NCBI GenBank assembly: GCA_945787805.1
Contig: CALZID010000017.1
Coordinates: 1 to 32,378, forward strand
DNA from: an uncultured Clostridia bacterium
GTDB lineage: Bacteria > Bacillota > Clostridia > Oscillospirales > Acutalibacteraceae
DNA length: 32,378 bases
Direction: 5' to 3'
Below, one piece after another: positions 1 through 7,359 of the stretch. A program made the position numbers and the translations under genes. Below the pieces are notes generated by a model. It worked only from the letters and a program-made list of their open reading frames with translations, searched no databases and was not told where the DNA came from. Numbering within the stretch: position 1 is the first letter of the stretch; each line of letters starts with the position of its first letter.

Positions 1-1599
1 GAGGGTGCAATACGCAGTAAGCGTTGGGCATATGATGTTGTATCAAGAATGTACGGTACGCCCGACCTTATGAGAAAAATATTAAAGGGTACTGCCGGAA
101 GTAAGTATAAGGGTAAGCCTTTCTTCCAATGCGAATATGCTCACGCAATGGGTAACGGCCCCGGCGGACTCGAAGAATATATGAAACTTTTCTATTCTTC
201 AGAGCAGTTTATGGGCGGCTGTATTTGGGAATGGGCTGACCACAGCGTTTATGACGAAAATGCCGAATACAAGTGGACCTACGGCGGCGACCATAACGAG
301 CCTATACATGACGGTAATTTCTGCGTTGACGGGCTGTTCTATCCTGACCGCAGACCTTCAAACGGTGCACTTGAAATGAAGGCTTGTTACAGACCTATAA
401 GAGCCGAATATATCGACGACGGTGTATTTGAGTTACAAAACACAAGATACTTTAAAGATAGCGCTGACATTGAAATCTCTTATGTAATAATAAAAAACGG
501 CGAAGCTTGTGAAAGCGGAAATATAACCGATGTGCTTGCTCCGATTACAAAGAAAAAAATCAAAATAAATTCTTCTTTGTTATCAGAAAAGAGCGAAGAT
601 ATTTTTGTAAACTTCATTTATAAAGATAAAAATGACGGCAGAGAAATTGCAGTTGAGCAAGTAACAGTTTCTCTTGCAAAGGTTAAGGAAAAAACTGTTT
701 GCAGTAACGCTCAAATAAACGACTCCAACGACAAAATTATTGTTTCGTTTGATAGCGGCAAAGCTTTGTTTGACAAGAAAAAAGGACTTGTCAGTTACAA
801 GCTTGACGGCAAGGAATATCTTAATCAAAATCCGTTAGATAAACAAAATGGATTTGTACCTCATATTTACAGGGGCAGACTCGATAATGACCAATATATG
901 GTAATATTCTGGAAAATCATCGGTCTTGACCGTTCAAAAGCAAAGCTTGTTTCTTGTAAAGTTAAGAATATAAACGGCGAAAAATGTGTAAGTACCGTTT
1001 ATCATTTTGTAACAAGGGGTATTTTTGTTCTTGCAAAAAGTGAAGTTAATTATTTCTTTGAAAAAACAGGAAAGATGAGAATGACCGCGTCGCTTAAAAA
1101 GGTTTGTCCGCTAACCGACCAACTCCCCCGATTCGGTGTTCACGCAGAATTCCCGAAAGACTTTGAGAGTGTATGGTATTACGGTAGGGGACCTGTTGAG
1201 AATTATTCGGACTTCAAAGAACATTCTCCTGTGGGAATTTACAGCACAACAGTTTCAAAAATGGCTCATAAATACATAAAGCCACAGGATTCGGGCAATA
1301 GGGGAGATGTGCGTTACGGAATTATTAAAAATGGAAATTCCGTAGGCTTTAAGTTTTCGTCTGTTGATAAGCATTTCAATTTCAATGCCAACCATTTTAC
1401 TCTCGGACAGTTGAAAACGGCAAAGCATATTGAAGATTTACCTGATACAGATACAACCTTTGCCGCAATTGACGGCTTTGTGAGAGGTACGGGCTCTGGT
1501 AGCTGCGGACCAATTCCGTCAAAGGAGCATCAAATTAAATTCGGCTATACTTCGCCTCTTGAATATACCTTTGAGGTTGAACCGCTGATGAATATTTGA
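1..1599 (+). CDS. lacZ: Beta-galactosidase, GH2 (LacZ type), C-terminal part, 5' end outside window
   Basis: Hydrolyses terminal beta-galactosides such as lactose, probably in the cytoplasm. The frame is open from the first base, so the gene is cut by the window edge. The visible 532 codons start with the end of the TIM barrel: DVVSRMY, then CEYAHAMGNGPGG, where the Glu is the nucleophile equivalent to E. coli Glu537, then GGCIWEWADHS and YGGD. An immunoglobulin-like domain follows. The C-terminal Bgal_small_N domain shows RGRLDND, a GLDR motif, and the typical WYYGRGPVENY and GNRGDVRY stretches. I recognise this order from the LacZ family. No signal peptide can be judged because the N-terminus is missing. 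The gene ends in a terminator shared with the convergent kinase gene. A physiological substrate other than lactose, such as a galactosylated glycan, is equally possible. Confidence 0.95.
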   Translation, partial: EGAIRSKRWAYDVVSRMYGTPDLMRKILKGTAGSKYKGKPFFQCEYAHAMGNGPGGLEEYMKLFYSSEQFMGGCIWEWADHSVYDENAEYKWTYGGDHNEPIHDGNFCVDGLFYPDRRPSNGALEMKACYRPIRAEYIDDGVFELQNTRYFKDSADIEISYVIIKNGEACESGNITDVLAPITKKKIKINSSLLSEKSEDIFVNFIYKDKNDGREIAVEQVTVSLAKVKEKTVCSNAQINDSNDKIIVSFDSGKALFDKKKGLVSYKLDGKEYLNQNPLDKQNGFVPHIYRGRLDNDQYMVIFWKIIGLDRSKAKLVSCKVKNINGEKCVSTVYHFVTRGIFVLAKSEVNYFFEKTGKMRMTASLKKVCPLTDQLPRFGVHAEFPKDFESVWYYGRGPVENYSDFKEHSPVGIYSTTVSKMAHKYIKPQDSGNRGDVRYGIIKNGNSVGFKFSSVDKHFNFNANHFTLGQLKTAKHIEDLPDTDTTFAAIDGFVRGTGSGSCGPIPSKEHQIKFGYTSPLEYTFEVEPLMNI

Positions 1600-1610
1600 C
1601 ATAATAAAAA

Positions 1611-1655
1611 GCACCTGAATCCTTGATATTAAAGGACTTAGGTGTTTTTATTTTT
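1611..1655. terminator. Bidirectional intrinsic terminator between lacZ and the PfkB gene
   Basis: A 13-bp stem (1612-1624 with 1632-1644) has one mismatch, wobble pairs and a short loop. It is flanked by an A-run on the left and a T-run on the right, so it can end both the lacZ transcript and the convergent PLC-MBL-PfkB transcript. Confidence 0.85.
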
Positions 1656-1664
1656 CGTATCATA

Positions 1665-2564
1665 TTATTTCATATCTGCATAAAATTCATTGATATAATT
1701 TTCAACATCTGCTCTTGTGCCTTTGAAAGGACCGGGCGTTTCCATTTTGAGTGAAACCGTTGCAGTTGCATAGAGTAATGAAGCTTTTATGTCATTATGC
1801 AGTCTTTCATTGATATATGCGGCAAAAGTTGTGTCGCCCCTGCCTGTGCGGCCGCTGAGATTTCTCGCACGAATCGGGCAAGTATAGAAATTTTCACCGT
1901 CATAAACGAGCACTTCACTGTTATGTGTGATGAGAATTTCTTTAGCACCCCATGAATAGAGCATTTTTGCGGCTTCATAACGGTCTTCAAGACCTGTCAT
2001 AATTTCAGCCTCCGCCGCGTCGGTTTTAAGAAAATCAATATAGGGCAGCATTTCTTTTTTGTCTTTCCAGTCTTCAAAATACATACTGCCGCCGTCTTCA
2101 ACATTAACATGACGAAGACAAGCCTGAACATCAACCGCAACTTTACCCCGTTTAGATATTTCTTTCATCATTTCGCAAGAGAAGTCCCCATAAACAAGAC
2201 CGGCAAAATGATAAATATCAGCGTCTATATCCGTCGGAATATCTTCTGCATTAAATGGGTCGCCCACACTCTTGCACACGCTTATACGACGCTCCTTATC
2301 GGGCGTAAGATAACGGTTATACATATCGCTTGAATGTTCTGCATCAAGGCATAAAATGTCTTCTTTCGGAAGTGTGAATGCACAAAGTCTGTCACGGTCT
2401 TTGGGGGCTACCTTTGTAACAGCCAGCACATGATGTCCCAAAGCGTAAGCAGATGCAGAAGAATACACAACCGCACCGCCGGGAATAAACACTTCGTTGC
2501 CAAGGTGGTCAATGTTTTGGTCAGCGGTAATGTGACCTATAATAATTGATGAATACTTTTTCAT
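1665..2564 (-). CDS. PfkB/ribokinase-family carbohydrate kinase
   Basis: ATP-dependent kinase of the ribokinase fold that phosphorylates a sugar, nucleoside or polyol; the exact substrate cannot be read from sequence. The 299-residue product has the N-terminal glycine-rich start (SSIIIGHITAD), the substrate-side PGGAVVYSS segment, and the C-terminal PfkB signature GRTGRGDTTFAAY, with D244 as the predicted catalytic base. A longer frame opens at 2654 but would overlap the upstream hydrolase gene. I chose the ATG at 2564 because GGAAG lies at the right distance and the start falls 16 bp after the neighbour's stop. It is the last gene of a three-gene operon with a PLC-like enzyme and an MBL hydrolase. 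The GRTGRGD form, in place of the commoner DTxGAGD, is a mild deviation. PfkB families include fructokinases, ribokinases and inositol kinases. Confidence 0.88.
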   Translation of the reverse strand: MKKYSSIIIGHITADQNIDHLGNEVFIPGGAVVYSSASAYALGHHVLAVTKVAPKDRDRLCAFTLPKEDILCLDAEHSSDMYNRYLTPDKERRISVCKSVGDPFNAEDIPTDIDADIYHFAGLVYGDFSCEMMKEISKRGKVAVDVQACLRHVNVEDGGSMYFEDWKDKKEMLPYIDFLKTDAAEAEIMTGLEDRYEAAKMLYSWGAKEILITHNSEVLVYDGENFYTCPIRARNLSGRTGRGDTTFAAYINERLHNDIKASLLYATATVSLKMETPGPFKGTRADVENYINEFYADMK

Positions 2565-2580
2565 TTTTGTTTCTTCCAAT

Positions 2581-3270
2581 TTATATTTCATAAGTTTTGC
2601 TCTCACTCGCAACCGTAATCCCGTCACAGCTTGCAAAATTTTCTGTGGGGTCATAATCGGGGCTTAAATGAGTTGCAATTATAGGAATTTTATATTCGTT
2701 ATATAAGCTGATTGCAATGTCGGCGGTCATGTGCGGACCTTTAAAACCTACGGGCTTACTGCAATCGGCAAGAATACAGTCAGCCCCGTTTATTGCAACG
2801 GGAATGTTATCATTATATGATGTGTCGCCTGTATATACAAGAGTTTTTTCACCCTCAAGACGAATTGCATAACAGGGGACGGTGTGCTTCATCGGATAAA
2901 ACCGAAGCGTCATGGTTTCGGTTTTAAAGCACTCGTTTTCATCAATATTCTGCACATTTATCAGCGGGTGGTCTGTCAGAAGATTATACCATTCGCTGTC
3001 TTCTTTATGAGTGAGCAAAGTGACAGAGTGTTCTAAATCTTCAAGCAAATAACGAAAAGCCAAAAAATCGCTGGTGTGGTCATAGTGAAGATGGGAGAGA
3101 TAAATATATTTAATCTTTCTAATGTCCACAGTTGCTTGTAAACGGGAGAGCGTGCCGGGACCCATGTCAAGCACTATGTATTCACCGCAATTCTCCACAA
3201 GATATGAGCTCGCAGCACCGTTTCCCGTTTTGCCGTAAGGCCCGTATTTGCCGATAACCGTCAATTTCAT
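2581..3270 (-). CDS. Metallo-beta-lactamase-fold hydrolase (RNase Z/PhnP-like)
   Basis: Probable dinuclear-metal phosphodiesterase or related hydrolase of 229 residues. The full metal-site set is present: HxHxDH at H60, H62, D64 and H65, then H129, D149 in the TGDTS motif, and H201 in THLS. There is no signal peptide, so it should be cytosolic. The compact fold without extra domains resembles the RNase Z, PhnP and YhfI branch of the family, whose members often open cyclic or ester phosphodiesters. Its start overlaps the stop of the upstream PLC-like gene by one base (TAATG), which implies translational coupling. A C-terminal part shortened relative to true RNase Z, and no visible exosite arm, make tRNA 3' processing unlikely. 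The substrate is unknown; the operon suggests a small phosphodiester or cyclic phosphate. Confidence 0.88.
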   Translation of the reverse strand: MKLTVIGKYGPYGKTGNGAASSYLVENCGEYIVLDMGPGTLSRLQATVDIRKIKYIYLSHLHYDHTSDFLAFRYLLEDLEHSVTLLTHKEDSEWYNLLTDHPLINVQNIDENECFKTETMTLRFYPMKHTVPCYAIRLEGEKTLVYTGDTSYNDNIPVAINGADCILADCSKPVGFKGPHMTADIAISLYNEYKIPIIATHLSPDYDPTENFASCDGITVASESKTYEI

Positions 3271-4166
3271 TATTCTTCAAGACCTTTCAAAAATTCTTCT
3301 TCAAGTCCGTCTTTAACAAAAGATTTGAGAACATTGAGCTTTAAGATTTCACGGACCTTATCATAGTTATAGGTCATAAAATCGCCTGCAACAATATTGA
3401 CTTTTTCAAGCCTTTCGGGTGACTCTGCAATTTGGTCGATAATGCTTTTGAAATAAGGACGCAAAGCCTCGTCAAGCTTGCGGGGATTAGTAAGTTTAAT
3501 TTCAGTGCCCGGATTCGGCGTCTGCTGAGTCTGAAACCAATATAATCCGTCGGTACTGTGCTTGTCAAAAACTTCTATTGTACCCTTTGCAAATGTTGGA
3601 GCAAAAGAACCGAAAATCTTTTTGTCCCAAGGCAGAATGCAAGGAGCATCAGAACTATAAGCATAGTCTTTTTTCTCATTGATTAAAATATATCTTTTTC
3701 CCGCTTTGCGAATATCGTCTATCGAAACATCGCCGATGCTCTGAAAATCGCAATAAGCATATTTTTCGGGGTCTATGTATTTTTTTAACATCTCGTCAAC
3801 TTTTTTAGGGTCGGCTTTGAATTTTAAAGTAATAGGGCCAAATTTTTGGTCATAGTATTCACGAATATCAAAGATAAAAATTTCACTGTCATTTTCGCTG
3901 AGCATTTTGCGAAATTGCTCTAATGTTGCTTCAAATGACATACCTTTTGAGATACCGTGAGCCAAAACAATTGTACCGTCCCGTTTAGTGTTAAGACGAA
4001 TACAGAAATGGCGTATTCCGTATTTAAACTGAGTGTAAAAGTCGTCATCCTGACAGCAAGCCATAGTGTTCATACCGAAACTGCCTGCATTATGTGCACC
4101 CGGAATAACCAATTTGTTGATTTTTACATTTCCCTTAATATAAGACATCCAATTAGAATATATCAT
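3270..4166 (-). CDS. PI-PLC X-domain phosphodiesterase-like protein
   Basis: A 298-residue protein resembling the catalytic X domain of phosphatidylinositol-specific phospholipase C. The N-terminal block IPGAHNAGSFG supplies the first catalytic His (H25). GIRHFCIRLN supplies Arg57, LAHG supplies the second His (H70), and a beta-strand IFDIREYY follows. In classical bacterial PI-PLC the residue after the first His is Asp, whereas here it is Asn26. That may change catalysis or substrate, or may reflect a non-PI branch. No signal peptide or membrane segment is seen, unlike secreted Bacillus and Listeria enzymes, so a cytosolic substrate is likely. AGGTG five bases before the ATG at 4166 supports this start. 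It is first in an operon with an MBL hydrolase and a PfkB kinase, and the promoter lies at 4184-4212. Substrate and biological role are unknown. Confidence 0.82.
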   Translation of the reverse strand: MIYSNWMSYIKGNVKINKLVIPGAHNAGSFGMNTMACCQDDDFYTQFKYGIRHFCIRLNTKRDGTIVLAHGISKGMSFEATLEQFRKMLSENDSEIFIFDIREYYDQKFGPITLKFKADPKKVDEMLKKYIDPEKYAYCDFQSIGDVSIDDIRKAGKRYILINEKKDYAYSSDAPCILPWDKKIFGSFAPTFAKGTIEVFDKHSTDGLYWFQTQQTPNPGTEIKLTNPRKLDEALRPYFKSIIDQIAESPERLEKVNIVAGDFMTYNYDKVREILKLNVLKSFVKDGLEEEFLKGLEE

Positions 4167-4183
4167 AAAAACACCTCATACCT

Positions 4184-4212
4184 ACTTTATCATTTTTTAT
4201 TAAAAATAGCAA
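4184..4212 (-). promoter_or_regulatory. Sigma-A promoter of the PLC-MBL-PfkB operon
   Basis: On the minus strand, TTGCTA (4212-4207), a 17-bp spacer and TAAAGT (4189-4184) precede the first ATG by 17 bp. The promoter begins immediately after the terminator of the upstream nitroreductase gene. Confidence 0.6.
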
Positions 4213-4243
4213 GAAAAACCGACTTGTCACAGGACAAATCGGT
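4213..4243 (-). terminator. Terminator of the nitroreductase gene
   Basis: An 11-bp stem (ACCGACTTGTC with its near-complement, one G-U pair) and ACAG loop span 4218-4243. On the minus strand it is followed by a T-run. It separates the nitroreductase from the PLC operon. Confidence 0.85.
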
Positions 4244-4249
4244 CTAATT

Positions 4250-4918
4250 TTATATAAATTTATATTCTGCGTCTCCTGCGCCCAGTTCAAAATGGTATTT
4301 GGCAATACCTAAATTAACTCCGGGACAAAATCCGCCGGTTGACTCTGCTTTTATTTGATTATTGCCAATCAATGTGAAGCGAAATTTTTGTTTATTCATC
4401 GCAGTGGGGGCAAGTAATGCGCATTGAAGCCCTGCCATAAACCAGGACGGCATATCACCGTGAATTCTGAAAATATTGTCAATAAAGCCGCTTTTGTGCG
4501 GTTTGCCCTGATTTTCACCGTAGCCGATTGCAATAACACAAACAATTTTCTCGCCTTTTTCAATGCTTGCTTGAACTTTTTTCTTGTTATAGGTGAGAGC
4601 AACCCAACAGGTGTTAAGACCGAGCATTTGCGCTTGGAGAACGATTTTTTCGCCGAAATATCCGCATTTTTCTTCCAGGTCGGGGGCTTTCTTGCCGGCT
4701 AAAACAATATAATTTTTTACACCTTTGAATTCACCGTAATGAGCAAGCTTGCCGTTAAATGCTTCGGGCTCGTTAGTAATGAGCTGAATATTGAGTCCGC
4801 TTTCTTTATTGCAAGTGTCAATTTCATTTTGCAATGCTTCGAGAGTTTCACCCTCAATTTTTCGGTCAGTATAAGAGCGTACCGAATGACGCTTTGCTAC
4901 TGCTGTTAAAATATCCAT
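4250..4918 (-). CDS. Nitroreductase-family protein (possible TM1586-type)
   Basis: FMN-dependent oxidoreductase fold of 222 residues. The N-terminus carries the FMN-phosphate motif RHSVRSYTDRKIE at about residues 9-21. There is a central GLNTCWVAL segment like the NTR active-site loop, and IAIGYG near the middle. The second half (APTAMNKQKFRF, then LGIAKYHFELG) looks like the internal duplication of the TM1586-type nitroreductases, in which one chain supplies both halves of the site. Family members reduce nitro compounds, quinones or flavins with NAD(P)H; the physiological substrate is not evident. It stands alone between its own promoter (4936-4964) and terminator (4213-4243). AGGTGA lies just before the ATG. 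The fold call is solid; the subfamily call is from memory of the family and less certain. Confidence 0.85.
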   Translation of the reverse strand: MDILTAVAKRHSVRSYTDRKIEGETLEALQNEIDTCNKESGLNIQLITNEPEAFNGKLAHYGEFKGVKNYIVLAGKKAPDLEEKCGYFGEKIVLQAQMLGLNTCWVALTYNKKKVQASIEKGEKIVCVIAIGYGENQGKPHKSGFIDNIFRIHGDMPSWFMAGLQCALLAPTAMNKQKFRFTLIGNNQIKAESTGGFCPGVNLGIAKYHFELGAGDAEYKFI

Positions 4919-4935
4919 AATATCACCTATAATAA

Positions 4936-4964
4936 ATTATACTATAATAACAGAATTATTGCAA
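4936..4964 (-). promoter_or_regulatory. Sigma-A promoter of the nitroreductase gene
   Basis: Minus strand: TTGCAA (4964-4959), 17-bp spacer, perfect TATAAT (4941-4936), 17 bp before the start codon. Confidence 0.7.
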
Positions 4965-4982
4965 CAAAAAATAAAAGAGCAA

Positions 4983-5011
4983 TTGACTATCTCAAAATAA
5001 AAGAGTAAACT
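4983..5011 (+). promoter_or_regulatory. Sigma-A promoter of the M20 peptidase gene
   Basis: TTGACT (4983-4988), 17-bp spacer, TAAACT (5006-5011). AGGAG at about 5029 precedes the ATG at 5041. It is divergent from the nitroreductase promoter. Confidence 0.65.
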
Positions 5012-5040
5012 AAAACTAACAAAATTTTAGGAGAATTAAA

Positions 5041-6477
5041 ATGACAGTTTTGTATCTTTTATTAGCATGTATTGTTATATTGGGAATTATTCTTGTAGTC
5101 AATACTTTTATTGCAACAAAAAAAGCGAGAAAGCTTGCAGAATTTAAACCGTTTTACAATGATGACGAGATAATGAATTATGCTGCTCGGCTTCAAAAGA
5201 TGATTAGGTGTAAAACCGTTTCTGTGGAAGACAGTTTTGATGATACCGAGTTTTCTAAACTTCGTGAAGTAATGCTTGAGCTTTTCCCGACAATACATAA
5301 AACTGCACAAAAAATGACTTTCGGCGACGACTGTTGGATTTATAAAATCAAAGGCGCAGACGAAACACGAAATATTATGCTTATGTCCCACCACGATGTT
5401 GTTGATGTGAGCGGCGAGTGGGAACACGACGGATTTTCAGGCGAAATAGTTGACGGAAAAATCTGGGGTAGGGGTACGGTCGATACAAAAACTCCGCTTT
5501 TTGCAGAATTTTCTGCCCTTGAAGAATTGTTAAACGAGGGCTTTGCGCCGCCTTGCAATATTTGGATTGGCTCATCTCATAACGAAGAATTCGGCGGTGA
5601 CGGAATACCCCTTGCAAATGAATATTTCAAAGAAAAGGGAATAAAATTTGAAGTAATTCTCGATGAAGGCGGTGCGCTTATTGAACCGCCCCTTGCGGGA
5701 ATGTGCGCAGATAAATGCGGAATGGTAGCGGTGCACGAAAAGGGTAGAATTTATCTTAATTGTACTGCAACGGCGGGTAATGCCCACGCATCTTTAACAG
5801 CGGGTGCACAGGCAACAACAGTTGAGAGAATGTCATCGTTCATCAATGAAATTATGTCAACCGATATTTTTATCAGAAAGTTTAACCCACAGGTTGAAGC
5901 GATGTTTAAATATATGGCACCGTATCTTAAATTCCCGATGAATATGCTTCTCTCAAACCTTTGGCTTTTCGGCGGAATTATTAAAAAGGTTATGCCAAAA
6001 ATCAATGCTCAGGCAGGCGGGCTAATCGGTACAACTTGTACATTTAATAATATCGAAGGCAGCACAAAAGATAAAATTTGTACTGCAAAAGCATTTCTTC
6101 GCCCTGTTGACGAAAAGGATTTTCAAGAAGATTTGAACGCCTTTAAAAAGGTTGCGGAAAAATACGGCATTGAAGTTGAAATGACTGAAGACAGCGAATA
6201 TCACGGCCCTGCCGATATGAGCAAGCCGCCGTTCAAGTATACAATGAACTGTATCGGCGAAGTATTCCCGCAATATCCCGCAGCCCCCTTTATTTTGCCT
6301 GCCGGTACTGACGCTCGAACACTTACCGATGTTTGCGACTGTGTGCTTCGTTTCGCACCCATAAGATTGTCGGCTCAGCAGTTGGCATCAGTTCACGCAG
6401 AAAACGAGAATATAGATATTGATTCGGTTGCAAACTGTGTAGCATTCTATAAGCATTTTATTAAAAATTATAAATAA
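5041..6477 (+). CDS. Membrane-anchored M20-family metallopeptidase (carboxypeptidase S/PM20D1-like)
   Basis: Zinc-dependent amidohydrolase or peptidase of 478 residues. One hydrophobic segment (residues 3-24) with no lipobox or clear cleavage site suggests an N-terminal membrane anchor. Metal and catalytic motifs follow in the order of the family: SHHDVV (H117, D119), GRGTVDTK (bridging Asp148), HNEEFGG (general base and metal Glu at 182-183), VILDEGG, GTDAR, and the final VHAENE with the last metal His. A lid or dimerisation domain lies between about residues 235 and 360. The HHDVV plus long lid pattern is closest to the carboxypeptidase S and PM20D1 branch rather than to DapE or ArgE. Substrates there are C-terminal dipeptides or N-acyl amino acids. 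It is monocistronic, with its own promoter and a terminator shared with nagB. Confidence 0.9.
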   Translation: MTVLYLLLACIVILGIILVVNTFIATKKARKLAEFKPFYNDDEIMNYAARLQKMIRCKTVSVEDSFDDTEFSKLREVMLELFPTIHKTAQKMTFGDDCWIYKIKGADETRNIMLMSHHDVVDVSGEWEHDGFSGEIVDGKIWGRGTVDTKTPLFAEFSALEELLNEGFAPPCNIWIGSSHNEEFGGDGIPLANEYFKEKGIKFEVILDEGGALIEPPLAGMCADKCGMVAVHEKGRIYLNCTATAGNAHASLTAGAQATTVERMSSFINEIMSTDIFIRKFNPQVEAMFKYMAPYLKFPMNMLLSNLWLFGGIIKKVMPKINAQAGGLIGTTCTFNNIEGSTKDKICTAKAFLRPVDEKDFQEDLNAFKKVAEKYGIEVEMTEDSEYHGPADMSKPPFKYTMNCIGEVFPQYPAAPFILPAGTDARTLTDVCDCVLRFAPIRLSAQQLASVHAENENIDIDSVANCVAFYKHFIKNYK

Positions 6478-6490
6478 CATCATATACAAA

Positions 6491-6526
6491 AAAGGTCTGT
6501 AAAAACTCTTGTTCTTACAGACCTTT
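6491..6526. terminator. Bidirectional terminator between the M20 peptidase gene and nagB
   Basis: A perfect 12-bp stem (6491-6502 with 6515-6526) surrounds a 12-base loop. On the minus strand a clean T-run follows. On the plus strand the T-run comes after a few bases. Confidence 0.9.
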
Positions 6527-6544
6527 ATCATTTTTATAAGTTAT

Positions 6545-7264
6545 TTACAGTCTTGATGCCGCTGCTTTATCAAGGAATATATGCACATTCGGGTGGAGCT
6601 GTAAAACCGATGCGGGACAAGAAGGTGTAATGTCACCGTTGACAAGACCGTCAATAGCGTCGGATTTCGAGCGGCCTGTCGCAATGAGAATAATCTGCTT
6701 TGACTTCATAATTGAAACAGTACCCATTGTGAGCGCATAGTTCGGCATGGGGTTTTCTTCAAAATAAACCGAGTTAGCGTCGATAGTGCTCTGTGTAAGA
6801 CGGACTTTAAATGAGCCCTTTGTGAATTTGTTTGCGGGCTCGTTGAAACCGATATGACCATTTCTGCCGACACCTAAAAGCTGAATATCAATTTTATTTT
6901 CGGTGAGCAAATCGTCATAACGCATACATTCGGCGTCAGCGTCTTCTGCATTACCGTTCAAGAAATTAACATTTTCTTCTTTAACATCAATATGATTAAA
7001 GAGATTTTCGTGCATAAATGTGTAATAACTGTTTTTATCGTTGACGGGCAAATCACAATATTCATCGAGATTAAAGGTTGTAATGTCTTTAAAACTCACT
7101 TTTCCCTTTTTATATGCCTTAATAAGACTTTGATATGTAGGTACGGGAGAAGCACCTGTTGCAAAGCCTAAAACAGAATCGGGTTTTTCGTTTACCTGTT
7201 CAATAATCAAATTGGCAACTGCTTTGCCGATTTCTTCAGCGTTGTTAAAAATATGAAGAATCAT
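6545..7264 (-). CDS. nagB: Glucosamine-6-phosphate deaminase
   Basis: Converts glucosamine-6-phosphate to fructose-6-phosphate and ammonia, the entry of amino sugars into glycolysis; cytosolic. The 239-residue length is normal for the short Gram-positive form, which lacks the allosteric tail of E. coli NagB. Key blocks are GFATGASP (sugar-phosphate loop), FNLDEYCDL with the catalytic D67, and GVGRNGHIGFNEP with H137 and E142. A frame opens at 7285, but I chose the ATG at 7264 because GAGGTGG stands five bases before it and the protein then starts like the family (MILHIFNN). nagA is not adjacent, so this is a stand-alone nagB. It has a good promoter at 7298-7325. No catabolite or NagR operator was recognised. 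Confidence 0.96.
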   Translation of the reverse strand: MILHIFNNAEEIGKAVANLIIEQVNEKPDSVLGFATGASPVPTYQSLIKAYKKGKVSFKDITTFNLDEYCDLPVNDKNSYYTFMHENLFNHIDVKEENVNFLNGNAEDADAECMRYDDLLTENKIDIQLLGVGRNGHIGFNEPANKFTKGSFKVRLTQSTIDANSVYFEENPMPNYALTMGTVSIMKSKQIILIATGRSKSDAIDGLVNGDITPSCPASVLQLHPNVHIFLDKAAASRL

Positions 7265-7297
7265 TCTTTCCACCTCATTACACATTTTTGAAATTAC

Positions 7298-7325
7298 ATT
7301 TTACCATAATTTTCAAAAATTTCAA
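7298..7325 (-). promoter_or_regulatory. Sigma-A promoter of nagB
   Basis: Minus strand: TTGAAA (7325-7320), 16-bp spacer, TAAAAT (7303-7298). It lies between the terminator of the upstream unit and the nagB ribosome binding site. Confidence 0.6.
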
Positions 7326-7328
7326 TAA

Positions 7329-7355
7329 AAAAGGGACAATTTTTTTGTCCCTTTT
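7329..7355 (-). terminator. Terminator of the mannosidase operon
   Basis: An 11-bp perfect stem (7329-7339 with 7345-7355) includes GGGACAA and its complement. On the minus strand it ends in a T-run, just after the stop of the zinc-ribbon protein gene. Confidence 0.88.
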
Positions 7356-7359
7356 AAAA

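Noticed and set aside
3270-4166. Secreted virulence-type phospholipase C
   Set aside because: No signal peptide and an altered catalytic motif; the operon contains cytosolic metabolic enzymes.
3957-4247. Plus-strand frame of 96 codons opposite the PLC-like gene
   Set aside because: It lies antisense to a well-supported coding region and runs through its promoter and the neighbouring terminator; no family resemblance.
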